From: Tissierellia bacterium
GTDB lineage: Bacteria; Bacillota; Clostridia; Tissierellales; Peptoniphilaceae
Reading direction: 5' to 3'
Length of the DNA stretch: 64,000 nt
Assembly (NCBI GenBank): GCA_030529425.1
Contig: JAUMWX010000005.1
Coordinates: 1 to 64,000, forward strand
Below, piece after piece: positions 6,287 through 14,918 of the stretch. The translations under genes were made by a program, and so were the position numbers. The notes under the pieces were generated by a model, which did not search any database, was not told the origin of the DNA, and saw only the letters and a list, made by a program, of their open reading frames with translations. The number at the start of each line of letters is the position of its first letter. Positions within the stretch are counted from its first letter, which is position 1.

Positions 6287-8410
6287 TTAAATATTTTCAT
6301 CAAGATTTGTTTGTAATGTAGGTATTCCACATGCCATATTTCTGCAATCATCAATTATTATGCCTGAAAGATCCAAGTCTATATCCTCCAAGTCAAGATC
6401 TCCGGTAAATACTCTAGGATTTTTACCAAGTGCATCAGGGATGATTGAGAATGTATTACTTATTCCGTCCATAGCATCTTTGTAAGGAATCTTGGCAACT
6501 GAAGCCAATGAAGCCAATGCGCCGGAAGTATCTCTTTTATGCATAGGGTTTGCACCCGGAGCAAAAGGTTCTCCAAGTCTTCTTCCGTCAGGAGTATTAC
6601 CTGTCTTTTTACCGTATACTACATTTGAAGTTATTGTCAATATTGACATTGTAGGGAATGAATGACGGTAAACATGGTGCTTTCTTATTTTGTCCATAAA
6701 TGATTCTACAACATACACCGCCAAATCATCCGCTCTGTCATCGTTATTTCCGTATTTAGGGAAATCTCCGTCTATCTCGTAGTCATATACCAGTCCGTTT
6801 TCATCACGAACGGTTTTTACTTTTGCATATTTAATTGCGGATAGGGAGTCGGCAACAACTGATAATCCCGCAATTCCCGTTGCAAAATATCTTTTAACTT
6901 CTCTGTCATGCAATGCCATTTGTAGACTTTCATATGAATACTTATCGTGCATGTAATGAATTATATTTAGAGTATTTACATAAAGTCTTGCCAACCAGTC
7001 CATCATATCTTCAAATCTTTCTTTTACAGATTCAAATTCTAAATAATCATCTGTAATAGGTCTGTATTTAGGACCGACTTGTTCGTTGCTCTTTTCATCA
7101 ACACCACCGTTTATAGCGTATAGAAGGCATTTTGCAAGATTTGCTCTCGCTCCGAAGAACTGCATTTCTTTACCGATTTTCATTGAGGATACACAACAAG
7201 CTATTCCGTAGTCATCGCCAACATTCTGTCTCATTATATCATCATTTTCGTATTGAATAGATGATGTTTGAATTGACATTTTTGCACAATACTTTTTAAA
7301 GTTCATAGGAAGATTTACAGACCACAACACTGTTAAATTCGGCTCAGGAGAAGTTCCCAAGTTTTGTAGTGTATGAAGATATCTGAAAGAAGTTTTAGTT
7401 ACCAAACTTTTTCCACAAGTGCTCATTCCGGCTATGGATTCAGTTACCCAAGTCGGATCCCCCGAGAACAACTCATTGTATTCAGGAGTTCTGGCGAATT
7501 TGATTAATCTAAGTTTCATTATAAAGTGGTCGATTAATTCCTGAGCTTCTTCTTCTGTCAAAACTCCGTTTTTTAAATCTCTTTCTATATATATATCAAG
7601 GAATGTTGAAGTTCTTCCCAAACTCATTGCGGCTCCGTTTTGTTCTTTAACGGCTGCAAGGTATCCAAAGTATAACCATTGAATTGCTTCCTGTGCCGTT
7701 TCGGCAGGGCGGGAAATGTCCAAACCATATATGTCTCCCAACTCTTTAAGTCTTCTAAGAGCCCTTATTTGTTCAGATAATTCTTCTCTTAATCTTATGT
7801 TTTCGCCGGTCATTCTTTCAAGACTTGTTTCTTTTTGATGTTGTTTATCCAATATTAAATAGTCTACACCGTAAAGGGCAACTCTTCTGTAGTCACCGAT
7901 AATTCTTCCTCGTCCGTAAGCGTCAGGCAAACCTGTAATAATTCCCGATTTTCTTGCTAATTTCATTTCTTTTGTGTATGCGTCAAATACACCTTGATTA
8001 TGTGTTTTACGGTATTTAGTAAATATTTCCATTACTTTTGGGGATATTTGGTATCCATTTTCTTCAAGAGCGGCTTCACTCATTCTTATTCCGCCAAATG
8101 GTTGAAGTGATCTTTTGAAAGGCTTGTCAGTTTGAAAACCGACGATTTTTTCAAGATCTTTGTCTAAATATCCCGCTTGGTGAGATGTTATGCTCGAAAT
8201 TACTTCCGTATCCATATCAAGAACGCCGCCGTTTGCAGCTTCCTGTTTGTTTAATTCCATAACTTGAGCCCATAGTTTTTTGGTTGATTCTGTAGGTTCA
8301 GCCAAGAAGCTGTCATCTCCTATGTATTCTGTATAGTTATTTTGTATAAATTCTCTTACATTTACTTCCTTTTTCCATAGGGTTCCAAGGAAACCTTCCC
8401 ATGCTTTCAT
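6287..8410 (-). CDS. pflB: Pyruvate formate-lyase catalytic chain lacking the glycyl-radical domain
   Basis: This 707-aa protein converts pyruvate and CoA to acetyl-CoA and formate. The ten-stranded barrel is complete, with the catalytic pair C405-C406 (GIACCVSSM) and the conserved [13 protein letters not shown] near residue 660. In usual PFL the radical domain follows that last motif directly. Here a 44-residue acidic tail follows instead, containing [14 protein letters not shown] and DDCRNMACG, and then a stop. The radical domain is made from the next gene. Known one-piece PFLs have about 740-760 residues. Upstream lie a strong GGAGG ribosome site, a promoter and a palindromic operator. The missing domain is not a sequencing slip, since the next gene has its own start signals. 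Confidence 0.95.
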   Translation of the reverse strand: MKAWEGFLGTLWKKEVNVREFIQNNYTEYIGDDSFLAEPTESTKKLWAQVMELNKQEAANGGVLDMDTEVISSITSHQAGYLDKDLEKIVGFQTDKPFKRSLQPFGGIRMSEAALEENGYQISPKVMEIFTKYRKTHNQGVFDAYTKEMKLARKSGIITGLPDAYGRGRIIGDYRRVALYGVDYLILDKQHQKETSLERMTGENIRLREELSEQIRALRRLKELGDIYGLDISRPAETAQEAIQWLYFGYLAAVKEQNGAAMSLGRTSTFLDIYIERDLKNGVLTEEEAQELIDHFIMKLRLIKFARTPEYNELFSGDPTWVTESIAGMSTCGKSLVTKTSFRYLHTLQNLGTSPEPNLTVLWSVNLPMNFKKYCAKMSIQTSSIQYENDDIMRQNVGDDYGIACCVSSMKIGKEMQFFGARANLAKCLLYAINGGVDEKSNEQVGPKYRPITDDYLEFESVKERFEDMMDWLARLYVNTLNIIHYMHDKYSYESLQMALHDREVKRYFATGIAGLSVVADSLSAIKYAKVKTVRDENGLVYDYEIDGDFPKYGNNDDRADDLAVYVVESFMDKIRKHHVYRHSFPTMSILTITSNVVYGKKTGNTPDGRRLGEPFAPGANPMHKRDTSGALASLASVAKIPYKDAMDGISNTFSIIPDALGKNPRVFTGDLDLEDIDLDLSGIIIDDCRNMACGIPTLQTNLDENI

Positions 8411-8438
8411 AAAATCCTCCTTATGTTATGATATATAG

Positions 8439-8466
8439 AGTATATTACTTTGTTAATATATTTTCA
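8439..8466 (-). promoter_or_regulatory. Predicted pflB promoter
   Basis: On the minus strand TGAAAA and TATACT are spaced by 16 bp, with TATACT at 8444-8439. This puts the start of transcription near 8432. The -35 is weak, as expected for an activator-dependent promoter. Confidence 0.5.
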
Positions 8467-8480
8467 GTGATTCAAATCAC
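8467..8480 (-). promoter_or_regulatory. Crp/Fnr-type operator at pflB
   Basis: GTGATTCAAATCAC has perfect 6-bp arms (GTGATT/AATCAC). Its centre lies 41.5 bp from the predicted start site, the classical class II activator position. The likely ligand is the Crp/Fnr protein encoded at 4533-5237. Confidence 0.65.
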
Positions 8481-8577
8481 AATTATTAAAAAAAAATTAA
8501 AATATCATTATTTACATTTTTTTTTGTAAGTGTTAGAATATTAATACCTTAAACGGGGTATTTTTTTAATATAGAAA

Positions 8578-8594
8578 AGTCAAAGATGGTAAAG
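8578..8594 (+). promoter_or_regulatory. Putative CtsR operator
   Basis: AGTCAAA-GAT-GGTAAAG follows the CtsR heptad repeat RGTCAAA-N3-RGTCAAA with the first heptad perfect and 5 of 7 matches in the second. It overlaps the ribosome site of ctsR, consistent with autoregulation. Confidence 0.55.
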
Positions 8595-8603
8595 GAGAAT
8601 GTG

Positions 8604-9065
8604 ATGGGTCTTACATCTGAAATTGAAAAATTCTTATTAGATATGCTGGATCTTGTGGATACCGGACATATTGAAATAGGTAGAAATGAGTTAGCTGATA
8701 GATTCCAATGCGCGCCATCTCAAATAAATTATGTACTTACTACCAGATTTACTCCATATCAGGGATACTATGTGGAGAGCAGGCGTGGAGGAAGAGGATA
8801 TATAAAAATTGTAAAGTTGGATATGACTGAGGATGAGTTGGTGCACGAAATTTTGAGCAATACTATTTCCGATGAATTAACATTTGACAAGGTCAGACAT
8901 ATAACTGACAGTTTAGTAAAAGAAAAAGTTTTGACTGAAAAGGAAGGACTTTTGATAAAACACAGTGTTGATGATAATGCATTAAAAGATATAGATATGT
9001 CGAGTAGAAATTTTATAAGATCAAGTATTTTTAAAAATATTCTACTTGCATTGGTGAGAGAATAG
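8604..9065 (+). CDS. ctsR: Transcription repressor CtsR
   Basis: This 153-aa class III heat-shock repressor has the N-terminal winged helix-turn-helix GRNELADRFQCAPSQINYVLTTRF (about 27-50) followed by the glycine-rich wing ESRRGGRGYI that reads DNA and senses temperature. A C-terminal helical domain mediates dimerisation and McsA/ClpC contact. I chose the start at 8604, because AAAGGAG at 8591-8597 is spaced 6 nt from it, whereas the upstream ATG at 8586 overlaps the putative operator. It is the first gene of the ctsR-mcsA-clpC-radA operon. Confidence 0.95.
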   Translation: MGLTSEIEKFLLDMLDLVDTGHIEIGRNELADRFQCAPSQINYVLTTRFTPYQGYYVESRRGGRGYIKIVKLDMTEDELVHEILSNTISDELTFDKVRHITDSLVKEKVLTEKEGLLIKHSVDDNALKDIDMSSRNFIRSSIFKNILLALVRE

Positions 9066-9074
9066 GAGGTAACT

Positions 9075-9692
9075 ATGCAATGTTTTAATTGTGGCGAAGA
9101 TGCCGATATGGAAGTACTTATGATGGTTAACGGAAAGATGAAAAAGATGAGTATTTGTATGAAGTGCTATCAAGAACAAATGAAAGCCATGATGGATATG
9201 TTATCAGACGAAGAAGGAAATATTAATCCTGATGAAATACAAAAAAAGATGTTTGAATTTTTTAAGGAACATAAGGAGGAATTTGAAACATTTTTGGGGG
9301 AAGCCTTGAATAACAATAATTTTAAATTTGAAGATTTATCTGCCGAAAATTTACAGTTTACTTCAGTAAATCCGGAAGAAATCTCCGGAGAAAATATTTC
9401 GGATATTTTGAATAAATTTAATGATAAAGTTCTACAAAACAAAAAAGGTTTCGACTTTGAAGATTCAAATAAAATTAATTCAAAAATTGAAGATAAAATT
9501 TATGTTTCTGAGGATTTTGAGAATAAAGAGATAAACAATCTGATTAAGGCTGTCAAAACAAAGAGAATGAAATTAAATCAAAGTATTGAAAAAGAAGATT
9601 ATTTACAAGCGGCAAACTTGAGAGACGAGATTAGGGAAATGAATAAAAAGATCATGATTATTAAAGAGTTTGCAAAGGAAGGCGAGGCATAA
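9075..9692 (+). CDS. mcsA: McsA-like zinc-finger/UVR protein, CtsR-ClpC partner
   Basis: This 205-aa protein has two CxxC zinc-binding pairs at the N-terminus (CFNC and CMKC), an acidic middle, and a C-terminal UVR motif (LIKAVKTKRMKLNQSIEKED.. about 160-195). In Bacillus McsA activates the arginine kinase McsB and modulates CtsR. Here mcsB is missing between mcsA and clpC, whose start overlaps the end of mcsA. McsA may therefore act directly as a ClpC adaptor through its UVR segment, which is an inference. It is longer than typical McsA in the acidic linker. Confidence 0.85.
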   Translation: MQCFNCGEDADMEVLMMVNGKMKKMSICMKCYQEQMKAMMDMLSDEEGNINPDEIQKKMFEFFKEHKEEFETFLGEALNNNNFKFEDLSAENLQFTSVNPEEISGENISDILNKFNDKVLQNKKGFDFEDSNKINSKIEDKIYVSEDFENKEINNLIKAVKTKRMKLNQSIEKEDYLQAANLRDEIREMNKKIMIIKEFAKEGEA

Positions 9693-12085
9693 TGGATTTT
9701 AAAGAGATATTTAAAAAGGCTAGTGACGAAGCTTTGGCAATGCATCACTACTTTATAGATTTGGAGCATGTACTGTTGGCTCTTACAAAAACGGGGGGAT
9801 TGGAATCCAAAGCTCTTTTAGTGGCCGGAGCGGATTACCAGTTGATGAAAGAATACATTGAAAGAAACAGACCGAAGGATATTCCGAAACCGGGACCACC
9901 TTCAATGAGCGCAAAGTTAAGGGCTTTGGTAGAGGATGTAAATCATCAAGTAAAGAGAATGAAAAACAAAATGACCTATGCGGAATGCATGCTTTTCAAT
10001 ATTATCGCTGCGGATACATTTGCAAAATCCGTACTTACGGGAACAAATGTTGATTCCCAACAAGTATATATGATTTTGAATTACTATGTTGAAAACAAAA
10101 AAAGCGAGAGTTTCGTACTTAACTCTCCGAATTTGAAAAAATACGGAGAAAATTTGAACGAGAAGGCTCTTACAAAAATTGACGGAGTTATCGGAAGAGA
10201 AAAAGAAATAAATCGAATTATACAGGTAATTACAAGAAGAACGAAAAACAATCCCGTATTGATCGGTGAAGCGGGCGTCGGTAAAACAGCAATCGTAGAA
10301 GGTTTGGCGAAAAAAATAGCCCTGGGAGATGTTCCCGACATAATGAAAGACAAGATAATCATAAGCTTGGATATGACAAGTATGGTCGCAGGAACAAAGT
10401 ATAGAGGGGATTTTGAAAAGAGAATTTCAGACACTTTTAGAGAAATTAAAAACCTTGAAAATGTAATAATATTCATAGATGAAATTCACACAATTGTCGG
10501 AGCCGGAGGGTCAGAGGGCGGTCTGGATGCTTCAAATATCATGAAACCCTATTTAACAAAGGGAGATTTCAAGATAATAGGAGCAACGACTATTTCCGAA
10601 TATAGACAATTTATTGAGAAGGAAGCCGCATTGGAAAGAAGAATGCAGCCTATATATATTGATGAGCCTACTGTAGAGGAAGCGATTGAAATACTTAAAG
10701 GGATAAAAGAAAACTATCAAAAATTCCACAGAATAGAGATATCTGATGAAGTCATTGAAGAGGCTGTAAAACTTTCCGACAGATACCTGATGGACAGATT
10801 TTTACCTGATAAAGCTATTGACGTTATAGATGAAGCCGCATCCAAATTAAAAGTTAATTTGTTCAAGTTCTCCGAGGAGGAATCCAAACTTATAGAGGAT
10901 ATAAGGGCTCTGAACGAAGAAAAAGAGATTGCGGTAAATACTCAAAATTTTGAAAAGGCGGCATTTTTAAGGGATAAATTAATACAAAAAAATACAAAAC
11001 TTGATGAGTTGAGAGAAAGTGAAGAGAACAATTTTAAATTGGTTGGTAAGATAGAAATCGAGAGAGTTCGAGAAATTATCTCCGACTGGGCAAAAGTGCC
11101 CGTAACCCAACTGACTCAGGAAGAAAACGAAAAATATAGGGATCTGGACAAGAATCTGAAAGAAGTGATTATAGGTCAGGATAAGGCTATTGAAAGCGTA
11201 GCTAAGGCTATAAAGAGAGCTAGGGTAGGACTTAAGGGACCGGATAAACCGATAGGAACATTCATATTTGTAGGGCCGACGGGCGTAGGAAAAACATATT
11301 TGGCAAAATCAATCTCGGAAGAATTGTTCGGGACAAATGAAAATCTGATAAGATTAGACATGAGTGAATATATGGAAAAGCACAATGTTTCCAAGCTTAT
11401 AGGTTCACCTCCGGGATATGTAGGATATGAAGAGGGAGGACAGCTTACCGAAATGGTAAGAACTAAGCCGTACTCAGTTATATTGTTTGATGAAATTGAA
11501 AAAGCCCATCCGGATGTATTTAATATACTTTTACAAATTTTAGATGAGGGAAGACTGACAGACAGTCAGGGAACAGAGGTGGACTTCAAAAATACCATAA
11601 TTATAATGACATCCAACGCCGGAGCCTCCAAGCTTTCAAAAAAGAGATATATAGGATTTAGCGAAGATTCTGAAAGTGATACAAGTGATTATGAAAATAT
11701 AAAAGAAATAGTCAATGAGGAATTGAAGAACCTGTTCAAGCCGGAGTTTTTAAACAGAATTGATGATATAATCGTGTTTAACAGACTTTCCAAAGAAGAT
11801 ATCAAAAAAATAGTAATTTTGAAATTGGAAGATTTGATGGACAGGATTGAAGATATCGGATATACCGGAAAATTCAGTGATAAAGTTGTAGACTATATAG
11901 CCGAAAAAGGATTCGATGAAAACTATGGTGCAAGACCTTTGGATAGAGCAATAAAGACCGATATAGAAGATCTTCTGGCAAATGAGATTCTTGAGCAAAG
12001 AGTCAATAAGGGAGACAGGGTATCCATAGGTATGAGAAACGGTAAAATTCAAATTAATGTCAAAAAATCAGCGGATATAAAATGA
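9692..12085 (+). CDS. clpC: ATP-dependent Clp protease ATPase subunit ClpC
   Basis: This 797-aa AAA+ unfoldase delivers proteins to ClpP. Order: double Clp-N repeat (about 1-145), first ATPase module with Walker A GEAGVGKT and Walker B VIIFIDEIH, a middle domain with a UVR-like coiled coil (LNEEKEIAVNTQNFEKAAFL) that distinguishes ClpC from ClpA/ClpE, second ATPase module with Walker A GPTGVGKT, and the C-terminal D2-small domain. The start codon overlaps the last base of the mcsA stop. Expression is probably under CtsR control from the operator at 8578. Confidence 0.96.
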   Translation: MDFKEIFKKASDEALAMHHYFIDLEHVLLALTKTGGLESKALLVAGADYQLMKEYIERNRPKDIPKPGPPSMSAKLRALVEDVNHQVKRMKNKMTYAECMLFNIIAADTFAKSVLTGTNVDSQQVYMILNYYVENKKSESFVLNSPNLKKYGENLNEKALTKIDGVIGREKEINRIIQVITRRTKNNPVLIGEAGVGKTAIVEGLAKKIALGDVPDIMKDKIIISLDMTSMVAGTKYRGDFEKRISDTFREIKNLENVIIFIDEIHTIVGAGGSEGGLDASNIMKPYLTKGDFKIIGATTISEYRQFIEKEAALERRMQPIYIDEPTVEEAIEILKGIKENYQKFHRIEISDEVIEEAVKLSDRYLMDRFLPDKAIDVIDEAASKLKVNLFKFSEEESKLIEDIRALNEEKEIAVNTQNFEKAAFLRDKLIQKNTKLDELRESEENNFKLVGKIEIERVREIISDWAKVPVTQLTQEENEKYRDLDKNLKEVIIGQDKAIESVAKAIKRARVGLKGPDKPIGTFIFVGPTGVGKTYLAKSISEELFGTNENLIRLDMSEYMEKHNVSKLIGSPPGYVGYEEGGQLTEMVRTKPYSVILFDEIEKAHPDVFNILLQILDEGRLTDSQGTEVDFKNTIIIMTSNAGASKLSKKRYIGFSEDSESDTSDYENIKEIVNEELKNLFKPEFLNRIDDIIVFNRLSKEDIKKIVILKLEDLMDRIEDIGYTGKFSDKVVDYIAEKGFDENYGARPLDRAIKTDIEDLLANEILEQRVNKGDRVSIGMRNGKIQINVKKSADIK

Positions 12086-13458
12086 GATTGAAAAAGATAT
12101 ATAGATGCAGCAATTGTAAGGAAGAACATATAGCTTGGGCAGGAAAATGTCCAAGCTGCGGTTCGTGGAACACTCTTGAAGAGGAAGTGGTTGAAAAACA
12201 ACCGAAAAATAGAATAGAAAATCTTTCAAATTCCAAAACGGCGACCAGACTTAGAGATGTCAAAGTTGATATTTCGCAGCGTATAATTACGGGAATTGAA
12301 GAGTTTGACAGGACTATCGGAGGAGGAATTGTAAGGGATAGTGTAAGTATATTAACGGCAAAACCCGGAGCGGGAAAATCTACATTATTATTAATGCTTG
12401 CGGATAAATTGGCTAAAAATAAATACAGTATTCTTTATGCGTCGGGTGAAGAGTCTTCATCTCAAATCAAGCAAAGAGCCTTGAGGACTATGCGTGAGAT
12501 TCCGGAAAATATTTTTATCATCGCAACAAATTCAATGGATGTCATTGTTTCTGAAATTGAAAGAATTAATCCTGATATTATATTTTTAGATTCCATACAG
12601 ACAGTCGCGTTATCCGAATTTCCTCAAAGGGCAGGATCTCCCACTCAGACTGTGGAGTGCGCCAACAAAATAGTAGATATATGTAAAGATGAAAAAAGAC
12701 CAAGGGCGGCAATTATGGTCGGGCACATGACCAAGTCCGATCAGATGGCGGGTCTGATGACATTGGAACACCTAGTTGATACTGTTTTATATCTTGAGGC
12801 GGAGTCGGATTCTCAACTCAGGGTTTTGAGAAGTACAAAAAACAGATTCGGATTTACAGGAGAAATAGGACTTTTTAACATGTTGCAAGACGGATTGACG
12901 GAGGTTAAAAACCCTTCAGAATACTTTTTAACGCCAAGAAACTATTTGGTTGAAGGTTCGGCTGTTTCCGTAATAAAAGAGGGTTCCAGAATATTGACGG
13001 TGGAAGTGGAATCTCTCGTGTCTAACTCGTTTACCCCATATCCTGTGAGGATTGGCGACAGCTTGAGAAAAGATCAACTGAATACGCTTATTTCTATTTT
13101 GGAGCAGAGGGCAAATATAAAATTGTATGATAAAAATGTGATTTTAAAAACTACCGGTGGACTTAAGTTGTCCGAGCAATCCGTGAATTTGGCTATAATG
13201 ATGTCTATAGTTTCATCCATCATGGGACTTGGAATTTCAAGTAAGGATGTATTTATTGCTGAGGTCGGATTGACCGGAGAGCTAAAAAGAGTACCTGAAC
13301 TTGAAGTGAGATTGGCTGAACTTGACAGAATGGGCTTTGAAAGAGTTTATGTGGCCTCAGGAAATTATGATTTGAGAAAGATAAAGAATCTTGAGGTGAT
13401 AAAATTAAACAATGTCAAAGAAGTTATATCAAATGTATTTAAATACTATTCGAATTAA
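12082..13458 (+). CDS. radA: DNA repair protein RadA
   Basis: This 458-aa protein has an N-terminal zinc finger (YRCSNC and KCPSCGSW), a RecA-like ATPase with Walker A AKPGAGKST (about 95-103), the RadA signature KNRFG at residue 252 onward, and a C-terminal Lon-like domain. RadA promotes branch migration during recombination and, in relatives of Bacillus, natural transformation. It overlaps clpC by 4 nt (ATGA) and closes the operon. In Bacillus disA follows, but no disA is present here. Confidence 0.96.
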   Translation: MRLKKIYRCSNCKEEHIAWAGKCPSCGSWNTLEEEVVEKQPKNRIENLSNSKTATRLRDVKVDISQRIITGIEEFDRTIGGGIVRDSVSILTAKPGAGKSTLLLMLADKLAKNKYSILYASGEESSSQIKQRALRTMREIPENIFIIATNSMDVIVSEIERINPDIIFLDSIQTVALSEFPQRAGSPTQTVECANKIVDICKDEKRPRAAIMVGHMTKSDQMAGLMTLEHLVDTVLYLEAESDSQLRVLRSTKNRFGFTGEIGLFNMLQDGLTEVKNPSEYFLTPRNYLVEGSAVSVIKEGSRILTVEVESLVSNSFTPYPVRIGDSLRKDQLNTLISILEQRANIKLYDKNVILKTTGGLKLSEQSVNLAIMMSIVSSIMGLGISSKDVFIAEVGLTGELKRVPELEVRLAELDRMGFERVYVASGNYDLRKIKNLEVIKLNNVKEVISNVFKYYSN

Positions 13459-13498
13459 TCAAAAATAATTATATATTTTAATTTTTCGGTATGCTCTG

Positions 13499-13546
13499 AA
13501 ATATCTGTTTGAGTCAGTTATGCTGATTTTCAACAGATATTTTTTG
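13499..13546 (+). terminator. Terminator after radA
   Basis: AATATCTGTT pairs with AACAGATATT, with a 20-nt loop and a TTTTTT run. It ends the ctsR operon. Confidence 0.75.
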
Positions 13547-13670
13547 TATAAGATATTAAAAGTGGAATTTAACAGTTATCTAATTTTAGTTATTTACATA
13601 ATTGAACGCCCATATCATTATCTTGTAAATATCTATGCCGATATGATTTAATATAAAGGGGGGAATGAAA

Positions 13671-14528
13671 ATGATTTATAAAACAGTATATTTATCAGAA
13701 AATAAAAAATCGAGTCTCATTGTTATGGCTATGGAAGCCTCTGAAAAGAGTAGATGGTCAAATGAGAAAAAGCCTATTATGGTCGTTATACCCGGAGGAT
13801 CATATACTCATATAAGTGAAAGAGAATCAATCCCCATAGGTCTGTATTATTTATACAAGGGGTACCAAGTATTCGTATTGAATTATCATGTTAAAGATGA
13901 ATCCGCATATCCGCAACCTTTAATTGATTTGGCAAATGCGATTAAGTATATTAAGGAAAATTCCGGTGATTTAGGCGCAAATAAAGATGATATCACCGTT
14001 GCAGGCTTTTCAGCCGGAGGACATTTGGCTGCTTTATACGGTTCGTTGTTTGAAAAAGAAGAATTTCACAATTTGGTAGGTATGAATACGAAGGATTTGA
14101 GAATACATCAAATTATTTTGGGGTATCCGGCGGTGAACCTTAAACATATTTGTTCTTCAATAGAAAAATATAATGCGTTTGAGCTCGTTGGAAGTATGTT
14201 TACCAAATATGTAAAAGAAGCTGATCCCATATACAATATACATTCAAAAATTCCACCGGTATTTATCATTCAGGCTTTAGATGATAAGTTGATAAAGGCT
14301 GATCATGTAGTGGACTATGCAAATAAACTTATAAAAGAGGGAGTAAATGTAGAGTTACATTTATTCAACGAGGGGGGACATACATTTGCAACGGGAGATT
14401 CCCTTACAAATTTTAAAGTCGCATGTCCTGAGAGGATTCATAAATGGATGGATATTTCAATAGACTGGTTGGAGAATGTGAGAAGATTGGATTTAAAAAA
14501 TATAATCAAAGATAAATTAAATATGTAG
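13671..14528 (+). CDS. Alpha/beta-hydrolase (esterase/lipase type)
   Basis: This cytosolic alpha/beta hydrolase of 285 aa belongs to the acetyl-esterase/BD-FAE-like group. The oxyanion strand is VVIPGGSY, the nucleophile elbow is GFSAGGH, the acid is in ALDDKLI and the histidine in GGHTFA. The start at 13671 is preferred over the ATG at 13665, because AAGGGGGG at 13656-13663 is 7 nt from it. Substrate unknown; acyl or acetyl esters of sugars are typical of the family. It stands alone between radA and a surface lipoprotein. Confidence 0.85.
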   Translation: MIYKTVYLSENKKSSLIVMAMEASEKSRWSNEKKPIMVVIPGGSYTHISERESIPIGLYYLYKGYQVFVLNYHVKDESAYPQPLIDLANAIKYIKENSGDLGANKDDITVAGFSAGGHLAALYGSLFEKEEFHNLVGMNTKDLRIHQIILGYPAVNLKHICSSIEKYNAFELVGSMFTKYVKEADPIYNIHSKIPPVFIIQALDDKLIKADHVVDYANKLIKEGVNVELHLFNEGGHTFATGDSLTNFKVACPERIHKWMDISIDWLENVRRLDLKNIIKDKLNM

Positions 14529-14677
14529 GCATAATAAAAATCGCCTAAAAAGAGTCTATAATTCATTTTGAGGAATTTCTTGAAATCCGATTGATGGCGA
14601 AACTTTATTTATACCCTCGGAAAATATTAAGAAAATGTAAAGAAATAGCATTTTTTTATATCAAAAACTGTTAAAAA
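14529..14677 (+). other. Short gene-free stretch after the esterase
   Basis: I see no gene here. GGC..GCC directly behind the stop (14527-14547) could form a weak stem without a clear T run. Confidence 0.3.
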
Positions 14678-14705
14678 TTGCATTTGAGTTTGAAATATAT
14701 ATAAT
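14678..14705 (+). promoter_or_regulatory. Promoter of a possible small RNA
   Basis: TTGCAT and TATAAT with 16 bp spacing are followed, 75 nt later, by a terminator-like structure and no open frame. Confidence 0.4.
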
Positions 14706-14711
14706 TAAACA

Positions 14712-14787
14712 TGCCAGTTGTGTGGCACAATAATTTTTAGCCAATTATCGAAATAATAAAAGAAGCCAACTTGATTGGTTTTTTTTA
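14712..14787 (+). ncRNA. Candidate small RNA between esterase and lipoprotein genes
   Basis: The predicted transcript has a hairpin TGCCA..TGGCA, then two alternative pairings for ATTGGTT (14774-14780). One is with AGCCAAT at 14739-14745 and the other a shorter stem with CCAA at 14766-14769. It ends with TTTTTTTT. It could be an sRNA or the leader attenuator of the next gene, whose start lies about 130 nt further on. Confidence 0.25.
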
Positions 14788-14918
14788 TTTTAAATAAAAT
14801 ATCTTCAATAGAAAAAAGTCATGTAAAGTATTATACTTTTATTAAGGAAAATATGTGCATTTAATTCTAATGTAAATAATAAACACAAGTATGATATTGA
14901 GAGAGATTGGAGGAAGAT

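Noticed and set aside
6270-6300. Frameshift or sequencing error as cause of the split PFL
   Set aside because: Between the two parts lie a 44-residue tail unlike the PFL junction, a stop, a ribosome site and a start. A single base change cannot turn this into an ordinary PFL.
6271-6354. N-terminal extension of the glycyl-radical protein
   Set aside because: The extension overlaps the end of pflB in another frame and has no ribosome site, whereas AAGGAG precedes the ATG at 6270.
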